Below the pieces are notes generated by a model. The model saw only the letters and a list, made by a program, of their open reading frames with translations, had not been told where the DNA came from and did not search any database. Made by a program: the position numbers and the translations under genes. A stretch of 64,000 bases of DNA from Aphelocoma coerulescens (lineage: Eukaryota > Chordata > Aves > Passeriformes > Corvidae): assembly GCF_041296385.1 (NCBI RefSeq), contig NW_027183804.1, forward strand, positions 2,170,001 through 2,234,000, written 5' to 3'. Of this stretch, positions 53,318 through 64,000 are shown piece by piece; within the stretch, counting starts at the first letter, position 1; every line of letters starts with the position of its first letter.

Positions 53318-56023
53318 ATGCCCCAGGCCCGCCCCCGGCCCCGGGCGGGGCCGCCCCCTCCCCGGCCCCGGGCGTCCCGCCGCGGTCTCGCCTCCGCCCG
53401 GCTCTCGCCGTCCTGGCTGTGGCGCTGCCGGGCGGGCATCGGTGCCCGGGGCTGGGGCGGCATCGCCACCCTTTGGCTCCGCCTGTGCCGAGCCCGGCCC
53501 CGGCCCCGACGCGGGCTCCGGCTCCGGCCCCGGCTCCGGCCTCGGCTCCGGGCCCGGCTCCTCCCGGGGCCCGCGGAGGACACCCGGGGCGCGGCCGCTC
53601 CCGCCGCCTCCGCTGCGGCTTCCCCGGCCCGAGCTCCGCCGCTCGGCAGCGCGGCCGCCGGCCCCGAGCCGCCGGTGTCCCGTTCGGATGGGGATGCCCG
53701 GGCCGGGGCGGTCGGGGGGCGGTCGGGGGCCGTGTCTGGCCCCGGGCCGAGCGCTGACGGCCGCGTGTCGCCCGCAGGGAAGGCGCAGGAGGCCCTGCAG
53801 GAGCGGTACCGGCTGGGTTCGCTGCTGGGCAGCGGCGGCTTCGGCAGCGTCTTCTCGGGCACGCGGCTCGCGGACGGCGCCCCGGTGAGTGGCGGGGCCG
53901 GCGGGGAGGAGGAGGAGGAGGAGGAGGAGGAGGAGGAGGAGGAGAAGGAGAAGGAGAAGGAGAAGGAGAAGGAGAAGGAGAAGGAGAAGGAGAAGGAGAA
54001 GGAGAAGGAGAAGGAGAAGGAGGATGCAGGAGGAGGGTGCAGGAGGAGGAGGAGGAGGAGGGCGGAGGAGGCGGCGGAGGAGGAGGAGGAGGAGGAGGAG
54101 GGTGCAGGAGGAGGGCGGAGGAGGAGGACGAGGAGGAGGAGGAGGGTGCAGGAGGAGGGCGGAGGGCGGAGGAGGAGGAGGAGGGGGAGGAGGCCGGGGC
54201 GCGGCGGGGCGGGCGGCGAGCTCAGCCCGCTGCTGCCCCTTGCTCGCAGGTGGCCATCAAATGCGTGCCGCGGGACCGCGTCCGGCACTGGGGCGAGCTG
54301 GTGAGTGAGCGGGGCCAGCGGCAGAGGCGGGGCGTGCCGGGCGGCGAGGAGCCGGGGCCCGGCGGGGTGGGAGCCGCCGGGAGCCCCGGAGGGAGAGCGG
54401 GTGGGGGGTGAGCGGGGGGCGCAGAGCGTCCCGGGCTGGGTGAGGGGTCCCAGAGCCCTGGCACGGCCTCAGCCCCACCGACCGCACCGTGCTCCTCCCG
54501 CAGCCCGACGGCGCCCGTGCGCCCCTGGAGATCGTGCTGCTGCACAAGGTGTCCACTGGGTTCCGTGGTGTCATCCAGCTCCTGGAGTGGGTTGAGCTGC
54601 CCAGCAGCTTCTTGCTGGTGCTGGAGCGTCCGGAGCGGTGCCAGGACCTGTCGGGTTTGCTGGCGCAGCGGAGGTTCCTGCCCGAGGAGGAGGCGCGGGG
54701 GCTGTTCGGCCAGGTGCTGGAGGCCGTGCGGCACTGCACCAGCTGCGGGGTCCTGCACCGGGACATCAAGCCCGAGAACATCCTGCTCGACCTGGCCACC
54801 GGGCAGCTGAAACTGATCGACTTTGGCTGCGGCGCCTTCCTCCAGGACACAGCCTACACTCAGTTTGCAGGTGAGCCCTCCCAGGGGATGCTCCTGGGCA
54901 TCTCATGGCCCAGCCTGGGTGTGGCACCGGGGCTTCCCCTCATTGCTGCCAGGATGGGATTAATTCTTGAGCCAAGTTGCTTTTGGGTGGGGCTGGGAGG
55001 GGGCAGTTCCCGGCGCTGCCGGCAGCCTTCAGCACCCACTCTGCCCTGGGCTGGGGCTGGAGCGGGGGCAGCCAGCCCAACAAAATCCCCCGTGGGGGTA
55101 GCAGAGAGGGGGGTCAGACCCCGTGCACCGGCCGGTTTGGTGTGCAGGCGAGGAAGGGCCTGTACTGCTCCGCTGCCCTGGTTTGCCTTGGCTTATTGAT
55201 GTATTTTGGGGCACTGCAGGCAGGGAGGAGAGTGGGTTTTCCCCACCACTGGGTGGGTTTTTCATTTGCATGTCATGGTTGGGCCTCCCCAGGGCTTCCG
55301 CTGCCCTTTGCCAACACCAGTGGCCTCTTTTCCAACACCAGTTTGTACACAAGTCACAGGTGCAGGCGAGAGGGCAGCGGGTCACCCCGTGTGCCACTGG
55401 TGCAGCCCCTGCGTGCCCAGGGATGCTGGGGCGAGGCTCTGGGAGCAGCAGCATCCCCTGATGGACTCGGTCTGTGTTCCACAGGAACCCTGTTGTACAG
55501 CCCACCCGAGTGGATCCACCACCAACGCTACCACGGCGAGGCAGCGACGATCTGGTCCCTGGGCATCCTGCTGTACCAGCTGGTGGTGGGGAAGCACCCG
55601 TTAAAGAGGGGCCAGGAGATCATCTGGGGGCGGATCCTGTTCCCACGACGGCTCTCTCCAGGTGGATCCTCATCTCTGCGGCACGGGGGGAATAGCAGTG
55701 CTGGGAGCCAGCAGCGGGCTCAGGAGCATCCCGCTCTGGCAGTTCTGAGGAGGTGGCACATGTCCTGCTGTCCTGCTGCCCTCCAAAGCACAGAATGCAT
55801 GGGCAAGTTTAGGCCCAGCTCTGGGCACAGCCAGCATGGCCTGGGCACGGGAACGGGGGGCAAAGCAGGCGGGATCCTTCTACAGCTGACTGGTGGTTTC
55901 TGCTTTCTGTGCCCAGAGTGCCAGGATGTTCTTAAGAGGTGCTTGTCCATGCAGCCCTTGGACAGGCCATCCTTGGAAGAGCTCTTCAGTGCCCCTTGGC
56001 TGCAGGGTGTTCGTGTGCCCTAG
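53318..56023 (+). CDS. PIM-like serine/threonine kinase, apparently intact
   Basis: PIM kinases are constitutively active cytosolic/nuclear kinases promoting survival and growth. Exons: 53318-53884, 54250-54300, 54504-54870, 55485-55661, 55917-56023 (TAG), all GT/AG and in phase, giving 422 aa. Kinase motifs: G-loop [12 protein letters not shown] (170-181), VAIK Lys193, alpha-C Glu215, hinge ERPE with the PIM-type proline (249), HRDIKPEN (291-298), DFG (312-314), YSPPEW and [12 protein letters not shown]. As in PIM proteins, the Asp before WSLG is missing. The first 153 residues are Arg/Pro/Ala rich and uncertain: a CCCGCAG acceptor at 53771-53777 suggests the kinase exon starts at 53778 (107 bp) and that a separate first exon lies upstream. 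Songbirds have an expanded PIM1-like family, so orthology to PIM1 itself is not claimed. Confidence 0.9.
53907..54190 (+). repeat. (GGA)n / (GGAGAA)n purine tract in PIM intron
   Basis: About 280 bp of GAG, GAGAAG and GGAGGAGGGTGCAGGA units filling most of the 365-bp intron after the G-loop exon. The plus strand is purine only for long runs. Confidence 0.97.
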
Positions 56024-56305
56024 AGGATGGCAGAGAGCCACGGGCACAGTGTGATCCAGGGGCCTGGCAGGTAACAGCCCCACACATCTCTTGGCAATCA
56101 GTGGCAAAGCAAAGCAGACGATTTTGTCCTGCCTGTAGCCCTGGGCAGGGAGCATCAGAAGGGAACACGCAGCTCTTGGGCTGCAGCTGAGCTGGAGGCC
56201 TGCTCTGGCAAGCACTGGTGGCCACCATCCCCCCTGGTTTTGCTTGCCTGGTTCACTGATGGCTGGGGCCCTGGGCAGAACCCTGAGAGCCTGGTGTGGC
56301 CGCAG

Positions 56306-56480
56306 GGAAGGAGAAGGAGCCCCTGGAGAAGCTGTAGCAGGTGGGGCTGCTGCTGCTGGAGCCACCAAGGATGAGCTCAAGGCCGACAACCTCTTCCTGG
56401 AGCTGGCCAGCGGCAGCTGAAGATGATGGCCTTTGATTCTGGCACCTTCTCCAAAGACACGCTCCACGGCCAGTGTGCAG
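56306..56480 (+). pseudogene. PIM-like kinase pseudo-exon, copy 2
   Basis: Same fused remnant as 65-239: GKEKEPLEKL, stop, then the NLFLELASG / FDSGTFSKDT part and a GTGAGT donor. It sits 283 bp downstream of the intact PIM gene, so intact and broken PIM sequence are in tandem. Confidence 0.8.
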
Positions 56481-58086
56481 GTGAGTCCAGAGCCAGGGGG
56501 ATGCTCCCAGAGCTGGGCATGGCACGGCCTGGCCGGGCACCAAAGGTTCCCCCTTTGCTGGGGCGGCTGCAGGGAATTCTTCAGTGGCTGCCAAGCTGCT
56601 TTTGGGCTCTGGGCAGCTGCTGAGGAGGTGGCTGTGCCATGGCTGGCTGCAGGCTGGGCACATGTCCTGCCCTCCTGCTCTGCTCCCAAAGGCAGCAATG
56701 CTGGGCAGCTTTGGGCCCAGCTCTGAGCACGGCCAGCACGGCCTGGGCACTGCGGGCGGCTGGGACAAGGGGACAGGAGGCTTCAGCTGACGGGCGGGTT
56801 CTGGTTTCTCTCCTTGCAGCCGGACTCTGCCGATGCTGAGGCTGCTCCGGGCTCTGCCAGGGCTCTGCTGGGGCTCAGCCCCGGGCACGGCTGGGCCCGC
56901 TCTCCCCTCACAGGGCTCTGACAGCTTTGCATCAGACGAGCCCCTTGCGAGCACAGCGACGGAGCTTTCTGCTTTTGCAGGTGAGTGAGACTCTGGTGCA
57001 GGCCAAGAGATTGCAGTCAGGGACACACATCCCACTGGCAAGAACCCAAACTCTCCACAGTCCCAGCTGAACGCCAGGATCTGCACAGGGTGTTCTGTCT
57101 GTCCCACTCTTCCTTCCTTTTGGGCTGGAATTGTGCCATTGCACTTTCTTCCTCCTCTGGAAGTGCCACGAGTGGGCCCAACCTGGCGAGTGGGCTGTGT
57201 TCCTGAGGCAGTGCAGCCTGGAGCTGATGGATGAAGGATTGCCCTTCTCCAGTGCCAAACCAGAGCAAAAAGCCCTAAGTGGGACTTGGTGTCTTTTAGA
57301 ACCCCTGACAATTTCCAAGGGAATGTGCAGCTCATTGGCAGGGTGAGAAGGAAGGGCATCTTGTCAGTGAGTTGGGGTGGGACAGAGTTTAGATTGCCAG
57401 TCCTGCTCGGAGCTGGCAGGGCACAATCAATTTCCTATTGCTTCAACCACAATTTAAAATAACAATGTTGGAAACAAAGCCCAAAATCTTGAAAAAAGGA
57501 CTGCTGAGGTCAGTAAGATGGATCAATGCCATCAGCATATTTACAAATACCTGAGTTGTCTTTTGAAAAGATCAGTTACCTCTTAATCCAGAGTTACAAA
57601 AGACTTTTCACTCCACATTTGGGTTTTAGTTTTATGTTTCATAATATTTTCTGGTCTTTTTCTTTTGTTTTTTTCTATTAATTAAACCAAAAACGTCCTA
57701 AATTATGGAGCAGCACTGCTGATCACGGGGACACGCAGAGGGACCAGAAGCAGCTGCCTTTGTCCCCCTGCAGCTCCAAGGCCCAATCTCAGAGCAGACA
57801 GGGCTGGCAGAGACTGGCAGGCTCCCTGTTTGCTGTGCTGCCCCACTTGTGAGCGGCCCAGCTTTGCGTGAGGCACAGGGAGAACAAGGGGCAGCTCCCT
57901 GCCAGCCCCGCAGCCCAGGCACCCCTCGGGCCCCGGGGCTTGGGGCACTGTCAGCACCCGCTGCTCCAGCGCCCGCTCCTGCTGGCACTGACAGCAACAC
58001 CCAAACTGTGGCTGATCCCGAGGGAGCAGCAGCAGGGCCTGGATCTGATCCCTGACTCTGGGGCAGGGCTGGACAAATGACCCCCA

Positions 58087-58104
58087 CAGCAGCAGCAGCA
58101 GCAG
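58087..58104 (+). repeat. CAG microsatellite (6 units), copy 2
   Basis: Paralogue of the 11-unit tract at 1845-1877. Confidence 0.95.
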
Positions 58105-58762
58105 CAAATGGAGCTGACTTTCAGCACAGCCCCTGCCGCTGTTCCCTCCCGTTGGCAGCGGTGTCACAGCAGCCTGGGGCACCTGGGAGCCCTCAGTGCC
58201 AGCAGGGACTGGAGATGGCAGCCCTGGGCTCCTGGAGGGTGTGCAAGGAGCAGAGGTGGGCACTCCCTGTCCATGTGGAGCTTGCAGGTGGCAAAGGCTG
58301 CTGTGAGCAGGCAGCTCCAAGGGCAGAGAAAGGAGGGTCTCGAGCACTGGATCTGTGCCAGTGCCACAGCCCTGGGCAGCAGCCACCGAGCCCCGGGGCC
58401 ACAGAGGGCACAGCAAGAGGGACAAAAGCAGTCAAGGGCAGAGACTGGGCAGGGGAGAGCTGGGAGCAGGAACAGCTGCTTCATTGCACTCTTGGAGAAA
58501 GCTCTTGGCTGTTTCAAAGCGCTGAAAGGCGTCAAGGGCACAGAGGAGGCCACAGCAAACAATGCTCCTGTTTTCACAGCCTCCCCTCTCCGTGTGCCAG
58601 AAGGAATGGGATGAACTGTATTCTTCTCTCCGAGGCGTCTCGTTCAGCATGAGCAGCTCAGCACCAGGAGCTGAAGGAGCTGAAGCCTTAGGCCACAAGA
58701 GCTGAGCAAGAGGAGCCTTTTTGACCAAAGTAATGCTGCTAACATGGACCTGGCTGAATGCA

Positions 58763-58872
58763 GCAGACAGAATCCTGGAATTACAGACTCCTTTCTGTTA
58801 GAAAAGACCTCTGAGCTCATCGAGTCCAACCATTAACCCAGCACAGTCAAGCCCAGCACTAAACCACGTCCC
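58763..58872 (+). mobile_element. CR1 LINE 3'-end fragment, copy 2
   Basis: Carries GAAAAGACCTCTGAGCTCAT followed by CGAGTCCAACC; paralogue of 2535-2646. Confidence 0.75.
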
Positions 58873-60549
58873 TGAAGTGCCAAGGCCTGGACAAGAGGCC
58901 TGACTGAGGCCTGAACAACAGGCCCTGAGCCAAAGGGGACCTCTGGATGAACCTTCCAACCAAAGGTTATCTTTGTATCTGCTCATTACCGAAATTTGCA
59001 TGATCATTAGCGCTGTGATTGATGCATCCTCTCATTAGTGAAACACGTATTGACCTTTCTGTGTTTAGGCGCCAGACAAGGCCATGAAATCTGACATCTG
59101 GCCTTGTTTGGGGCTGTATGGTCAAAGTCAGCTCCCTTGGCTCCTCCTTGAGCCCTGGCCAGGCTTAGGAGGGAGCCAAGAGGAGGATGAAAGCAGATGT
59201 TCCCGCACTGGAAGTGCTGTCAGTTTGTTTCTCCAGCACTGTCAAAGCTGGGCCCTCTTGCAGCGGGGTTGGAGCCTCAGCTGTGGCTGGAGGCAGCTGC
59301 AGGAATTCCCAGTGTCCGGGAGTGGCTCTGCAGTCCTTGGCTGGGACAGCTTCCCGCAGCTGATGGGTGGCTCTGGGTGATGGTAAAGTCTGAGGGTCCC
59401 TGGGGCTGGATCTTGGTTAATCACTGCAGGCAATCTTTGGCACTGATGATTGGGGGCATTGCTGAGCTGCTCCTGCTGTGATTCTTTGCTGCTTTGAGCT
59501 GTAGCAAATGACACAGTTCCTTCAGTTGGTGTCTGTGTCTTTGGTGCTGGCCCTGCCCACCGGTACAACAAAATTGGTGTAGTCTGGCCAGATCACAGCA
59601 AAATGTCACTTTTTAAATGTAAATGTAAGGAATCAGTCCTGTCTGAAATCCTGGATGGGAAGAGCTTCCCTGGAGTTCCCTGGCTCTGGAGTGGGCTGAG
59701 GTCGGAGCACCGTGCGAGCAGTGGGGCAGTCGGTTAAAAGGAGCTGAAGCGCTGGATGTCTTAAAATGCATCCCAAAATTGGATATGGAAAAAGGAAAAG
59801 AGCTTGTGGGTTTGGGAAGAGGAGGATGGATTTTGTTAACAGCGTATTGGAAACAGCACCAACAGAAGGAACAATTGTTGTTGGAACGCTCCCACATGGA
59901 GCAATAGAAGAAGTTTTTAATCTTGAGCTCAAATGTCTTTGTGCAAGTGAACTAGTAATAATATCCTAGTCTATATATATATATAATGATATTTATATTA
60001 TATAGATAATAAATAATAATGTGAAATAGGGCTGACAATACGAATTCTTTAGCCATGGCTGCTCAGGGATGTAACACTAAATACCCTCCAGAAAAGGATT
60101 GGCCAGGACCCAAAGGTTACTGGTAAATTTTGTGAGATTGCACACAATGAATAAAGGAGGGAAGGATGGAATTGGCTGTTTTTATAGGGTTTGCTGATAC
60201 TGTGATCTGGAATGCTTTGTCTGTTCCTGTGAAAAAGACAGTGATGAAGACTGCTGGGTTTTTCATATCCCAGCCTATCCACAAGCTGCAGGAATTGGTT
60301 GAGCAGATGAAGGGGTTGTTAAAAGAGCAGCTGAAGAAAGGAGATAGGAACCCTGTCCCGATGGAGAACCCATCTCCCAGATGTGCTCCATACCCTTAAC
60401 AATGGCCCCGCTGGGGAAATGGAAACCCCTGGGTGTGCCCGGCTGCACCCAGTCTGCAAATCCACCCATGGACAGGGAGACTTGGACTTCCTGGGAAATC
60501 CTTCTGGGTGCGATGGGCCCAGACAGGGCCACCCCAGAGGCTGCAGGGC

Positions 60550-60772
60550 TGGGCCTTCCTGCATCAGGATTAATTGGGATAAATCAGAAGCAAGTGAGAG
60601 TTATCAATGCAGGAATAGGAATTCAGATTCCTCCGGGACACTTTGGTTTGATAACTGCTCGCTGGAGCTTGGCCCTGCAAAGTGTTCATGTCCTGGGAGG
60701 AGGAATTGATGCAGATTATCAAGGAGAGATCAAAGTAATTCTGTTAAATGATAATGAACAAGATTGGATTAT
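60550..60772 (+). pseudogene. ERV-L dUTPase fragment, copy 2
   Basis: Same motifs as 4321-4543 ([28 protein letters not shown]), with few substitutions. Confidence 0.85.
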
Positions 60773-60993
60773 TTAACTCCATGACAGGCCAGCACAATTA
60801 TTGATATTGCAGTTTTATAAACAATTGTGAAAAAAGGAGATCCACCTCAAATGACCACTGTTGGTGGAGATAAAGGGGTTGGATCCAGCAGTCCTTTTCC
60901 TAATAAGAAAAAGAGTGATGCCTCCCTTTAGGGTGCTTCAGCAACAACTGCAAGGAAGAGCTTCATGTTAAGAGAACATTTTCCACCCAAAGA

Positions 60994-61464
60994 GTGCCTT
61001 GGATTTCAGAAAGCCAAAGATTCTGGTTCACCCTGTGCCCCACATGCGCTGCCTCGTCCTGTGGAGTTCACATTAACGAGCTGAATCGATTATTAGAAGA
61101 AGCAGCAAATGATACTGTTAAAATATCCAACAGCACATCCTGTGAGCTCCAACAAACACGAACGGGGGCTCTGCAGACCCGCATGGCCTTGGATTATCTG
61201 CCTGCTGGCCAAGGAGGAGCCTGGGCTATTCTAGGACAGGAATGCTGCACTGTTATCAGTGATGGGTTTGAAGTCCAACAGTCAGGAATCACCTCGATGG
61301 AAAGAGCAGTGGAAGAGTGGCAGAAAGAAGCAAATTCTCCTTGCTGGGATTGGCTTTGGGGCTGCCAAACTGGAGGCTGCTGCCAAATGCATTTGTGGCA
61401 GTCACTGTCATCACTGCAGTGTGAGCACTTGGTGTGTTATGATTCCATGTCAGAGCTGTTGTGA
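60994..61464 (+). pseudogene. ERV envelope transmembrane fragment, copy 2
   Basis: 156 codons, almost identical to 5250-5720, with the same GQECC cysteine motif and SPCWDWLWGC segment. Confidence 0.75.
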
Positions 61465-62469
61465 CACTTTGTGCTGGGAAATGGAGCACTGAGACTTGTC
61501 TAAAAAGAGACACAGTCTCTAGAAAAAGGGGGATTTGATAAATAACAGAGAATAGCAACTAATGAGGCTTGTTTTAAAAGGAATGTGAATTATAGCTGTG
61601 AGTGATGACCTTGAGCAGCACTTAAAGACATCACCTCTTGTTCTCCAATTTTGCCTAATACCTAAATCTAAGACCCTGTTACTGAAAGAATTGTTATGAA
61701 GGTTGTAGTTCATCTCTAGGTCAAAGGAGCAATTGAAGTTCCAAGGCCTGAACACCAGGCCCTGAGTAAGGCCTGAACAAGAGGCCCTGGGCCAAAGCTG
61801 ACCTCCTGATGAACCTTCCAACCAAATGTTATCTTTGTATCCCACTCATTAACTCATTAACAAAGTACTATTAACAATATGTTCTATGTACCTGTGCATT
61901 GGTGAAACACAGATTTACCTTTCTGTATTTAGAAACCGGACAAGGCCACATCTGGCCTTGTTTGGGGCTGTATGGTCAAAGTCAGCTCCCTTGGCTCCTC
62001 CTTGAGCCCTGGCCAGGCTTAGGAGGAAGCCAAGAGGAGGATGAAAGCAGATGTTCCCGCACTGGAAGTGCTGTCAGTTTGTTTCTCCAGCACTGTCAAA
62101 GCTGGGCCCTCTCGCAGCGGGGTTGGAGCCTCAGCTGTGGCTGGAGGCAGCTGCAGGAATTCCCAGTGTCCGGGAGTGGCTCTGCAGTCCTTGGCTGGGA
62201 CAGCTTCCCGCAGCTGATGGGTGGCTCTGGGTGATGGTAAAGTCTGAGGGTCCCTGGGGCTGGATCTTGGTTAATCACTGCAGGCAATCTTTGGCACTGA
62301 TGATTGGGGGCATTGCTGAGCTGCTCCTGCTGTGATTCTTTGCTAATGATTATGTGCTTTGCTGAGCTTATGCTTTTGTGACTCTTTGCAGATTTGCATT
62401 CTATAAATTGCACAATTCCTTCAGTTGGTGTCTGTGTCTTTGGTGCTGACCCTGCCCACCAGCAAAACA

Positions 62470-63274
62470 GGGCCCCATCCTGCCTGAGTGTTACCTGGGA
62501 AGACAAAAACCCTCACTCCAAATGTCCCCCCTTCCTCCTTGTTCCCCCACTTTATACACTGGCCATGATGTCCTGTGGTCTGGGATATCCCTGGGGTCAG
62601 TTGGGGTCACCTGTCCTGGCTGTGACCCCTGCCGAGCTCCCCCACACCCCCAGCCCCTCCCCAGCGTGGCCGGACGAGGGGCAGGAAAGGCCTTGGCTCT
62701 GTGCAAGCTCAGCAAGAACAAAACCATCTCCGTGTGAGCCACGCTGTGCTCAGCACAGAGCCAAACACAGCCCCAGAGAAAGGCCTGGCAAGGAAATTCC
62801 CTCTGCCCCAGCCCACAGCAGCACCCCATGGCCACCCACCATCACCACGGCTCCACGGGTTCCTTTCCATGGCCCCGGCCCTGGCCACGGGACCTTGGGC
62901 TGGTGGCCACGGCAGCCGACTGTGGCCCAGGGCTCCGTGCCCGTGTCCATGGCAGCAGTGGCCGGCCACGGGCCCTGAGTGCAGGTGAGCGTGCCAATCC
63001 CCATGGCAGCGGGGCCAAGCGTTGGTGTCCGTGGCACCAAAGTGAGGAACGGGTCCCTGTGGCCGCTGCCGTGGCACCTGAGGGCATCAGCGAGTGTCAG
63101 TGCAATTGTAGCTGGCACCAGCCCCAGCACCGCTCTGTCCTGAGGGCTGCCATGGCAGCCGAGGGCAGCCACAGGTCTGCGGGCAAGTGGCCACGGACCC
63201 TGAGTGCAGCAATGGCTCCTGGGGGGGTTTCTGAGGGAACTGGAACTGATGAGGGTTGCCATGGCATCCAACCC
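62470..63274. other. No gene seen (copy 2 of GC-rich stretch)
   Basis: Paralogue of 6726-7535; no domain recognised. Confidence 0.6.
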
Positions 63275-64000
63275 CTGGGATGTCACACAGCCACCCTGGG
63301 ATGTCACAACCACTCAGTGATGTCATAGTCTGCTATAGGATGTCAGACCTCTGCCCAGTGATATCATAGCCATATCTGTGATGTCACAGCTCACTCTGAG
63401 ATGTCACATAGCAACCCTGTGATGTCATAGCCACTCTGTGATGTCACACCACCTGTGATGTCACAGTCATCTCTGTGATATCACACAGCTGCTTTGTGAT
63501 GTCACAGCTGACTCTATGATGTCACACAGCCACCCTGTGGTGTCACAACCCACTCTGTGATGTCACAGTCTGTTCTGGGATGTCACTCGACCACTCTGTG
63601 ATGTCACAGCCCTGTCTGTGATGTAACAACTCTGCGCTGTGATGTCACACCAGCACCCTGTGATGTCACCATTGCTCTGTGATGTCATAGTCTGCACGAT
63701 GATGTCTGACCTCTGCCCTGTGATGTCATAGCCCAAGCTGTGATGTCACAGCCCTACTCTATGATGTCACAGCACCCCTCTGTGAGGTCACAGAGCTCTG
63801 TGATGTCACAGTAGACTCTATGATGTCATACAGCCACCTTGTGATGTCACAACCCACTCTGTGATGTCACAGCCTCTTCTGGGATGGCCCAGGCCTCTCT
63901 GTGATGTCACACCCATACCCTGTGATGTCACAGCCCGCTCTGTGATGTCACACAGCCACCCTGTGATGTCACAACCCACTCTGGGATGTCACCGCCTGTT
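63275..64000 (+). repeat. TGATGTCA minisatellite, array 2
   Basis: Same unit as 7536-8190, truncated by the window end. One unit that corresponds to a TGACATCA unit of array 1 reads TGATATCA (near 63475). Confidence 0.95.

Larger units (their letters stand above)
58873..62469 (+). mobile_element. Gutted ERV-L, copy 2 (LTRs 58873-59570 and 61734-62469)
   Basis: Contains both LTRs, the integrase scrap (about 60290-60430), dUTPase fragment (60550-60772) and env transmembrane fragment (60994-61464). The about 490-bp segment between dUTPase and env in copy 1 is absent. Since both copies carry the same element at the same site, the insertion predates the segmental duplication. Confidence 0.8.
56241..64000 (+). 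repeat. Segmental duplication, copy 2 (runs off window)
   Basis: Direct paralogue of 1-8190 in the same order. It starts 218 bp after the PIM stop. Relative to copy 1 it lacks about 490 bp within the ERV (junction near 60895) and five CAG units, and its satellite is still continuing at the window edge. Confidence 0.93.

Noticed and set aside
53889..54308. Arg- or Glu-only open frames over the PIM intron
   Set aside because: They read the GGA repeat; splice sites on both sides define it as an intron.

Overview
The window looks like nuclear DNA of a songbird (passerine), probably from an MHC-linked, repeat-rich, GC-rich microchromosome such as the counterpart of chicken chromosome 16. That is an inference. 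It rests on vertebrate genes with introns and GT/AG junctions, a PIM-type kinase together with decayed PIM copies, avian-style C2H2 zinc-finger genes, a maestro HEAT-like (MROH) gene, a flotillin-1 fragment, MHC class II beta exon remnants, CR1 LINE pieces and many avian-type endogenous retrovirus (ERV) LTRs. There are no operons, bacterial genes or CRISPR arrays.

Layout. 1-8190 is one copy of a segmental duplication: a PIM pseudogene, a CR1 scrap, a gutted ERV-L with both LTRs, and a satellite of about 21 bp units. A second direct copy runs from 56241 to the window end. 8230-11545 holds a decayed class I (gamma-type) ERV on the minus strand. 11672-14240 is mostly simple repeats. 15817-19165 and 25710-29060 are two copies of a block carrying a minus-strand C2H2 zinc-finger gene (six and five fingers) with an MHC class II beta transmembrane pseudo-exon downstream. 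Two more copies of the zinc-finger 5' block lie at about 21000-21430 and 31540-31960 without a finger gene. An isolated MHC class II beta leader exon is at 20390-20460. Solo LTRs at 19484-20119 and 23276-24222 have perfect 5-bp target duplications. 29070-31095 is a 2-kb minisatellite. 32480-33143 holds two spliceable flotillin-1 exons and two decayed copies of the second exon. 34622-38661 contains ERV sequence with a nearly open pol and a 3' LTR.

Two genes look intact in full. One is a 15-exon minus-strand MROH gene (45910 to 40004) whose exons join in frame to 796 codons; it carries a coding 54-bp minisatellite and an LTR inserted 21 bp upstream of one splice acceptor. The other is a plus-strand PIM-like serine/threonine kinase (53318-56023) with all catalytic motifs. 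Between them, 48770-52290 is a minus-strand ERV with RT, RNase H, integrase and env remnants and one LTR.

The genes do not form a pathway. The picture is of a rapidly rearranging multigene region (PIM, MROH, zinc finger, MHC debris) shaped by ERV insertion, LTR recombination and tandem or segmental duplication. Exon borders come from reading GT/AG sites and frame by eye. No database search was possible.
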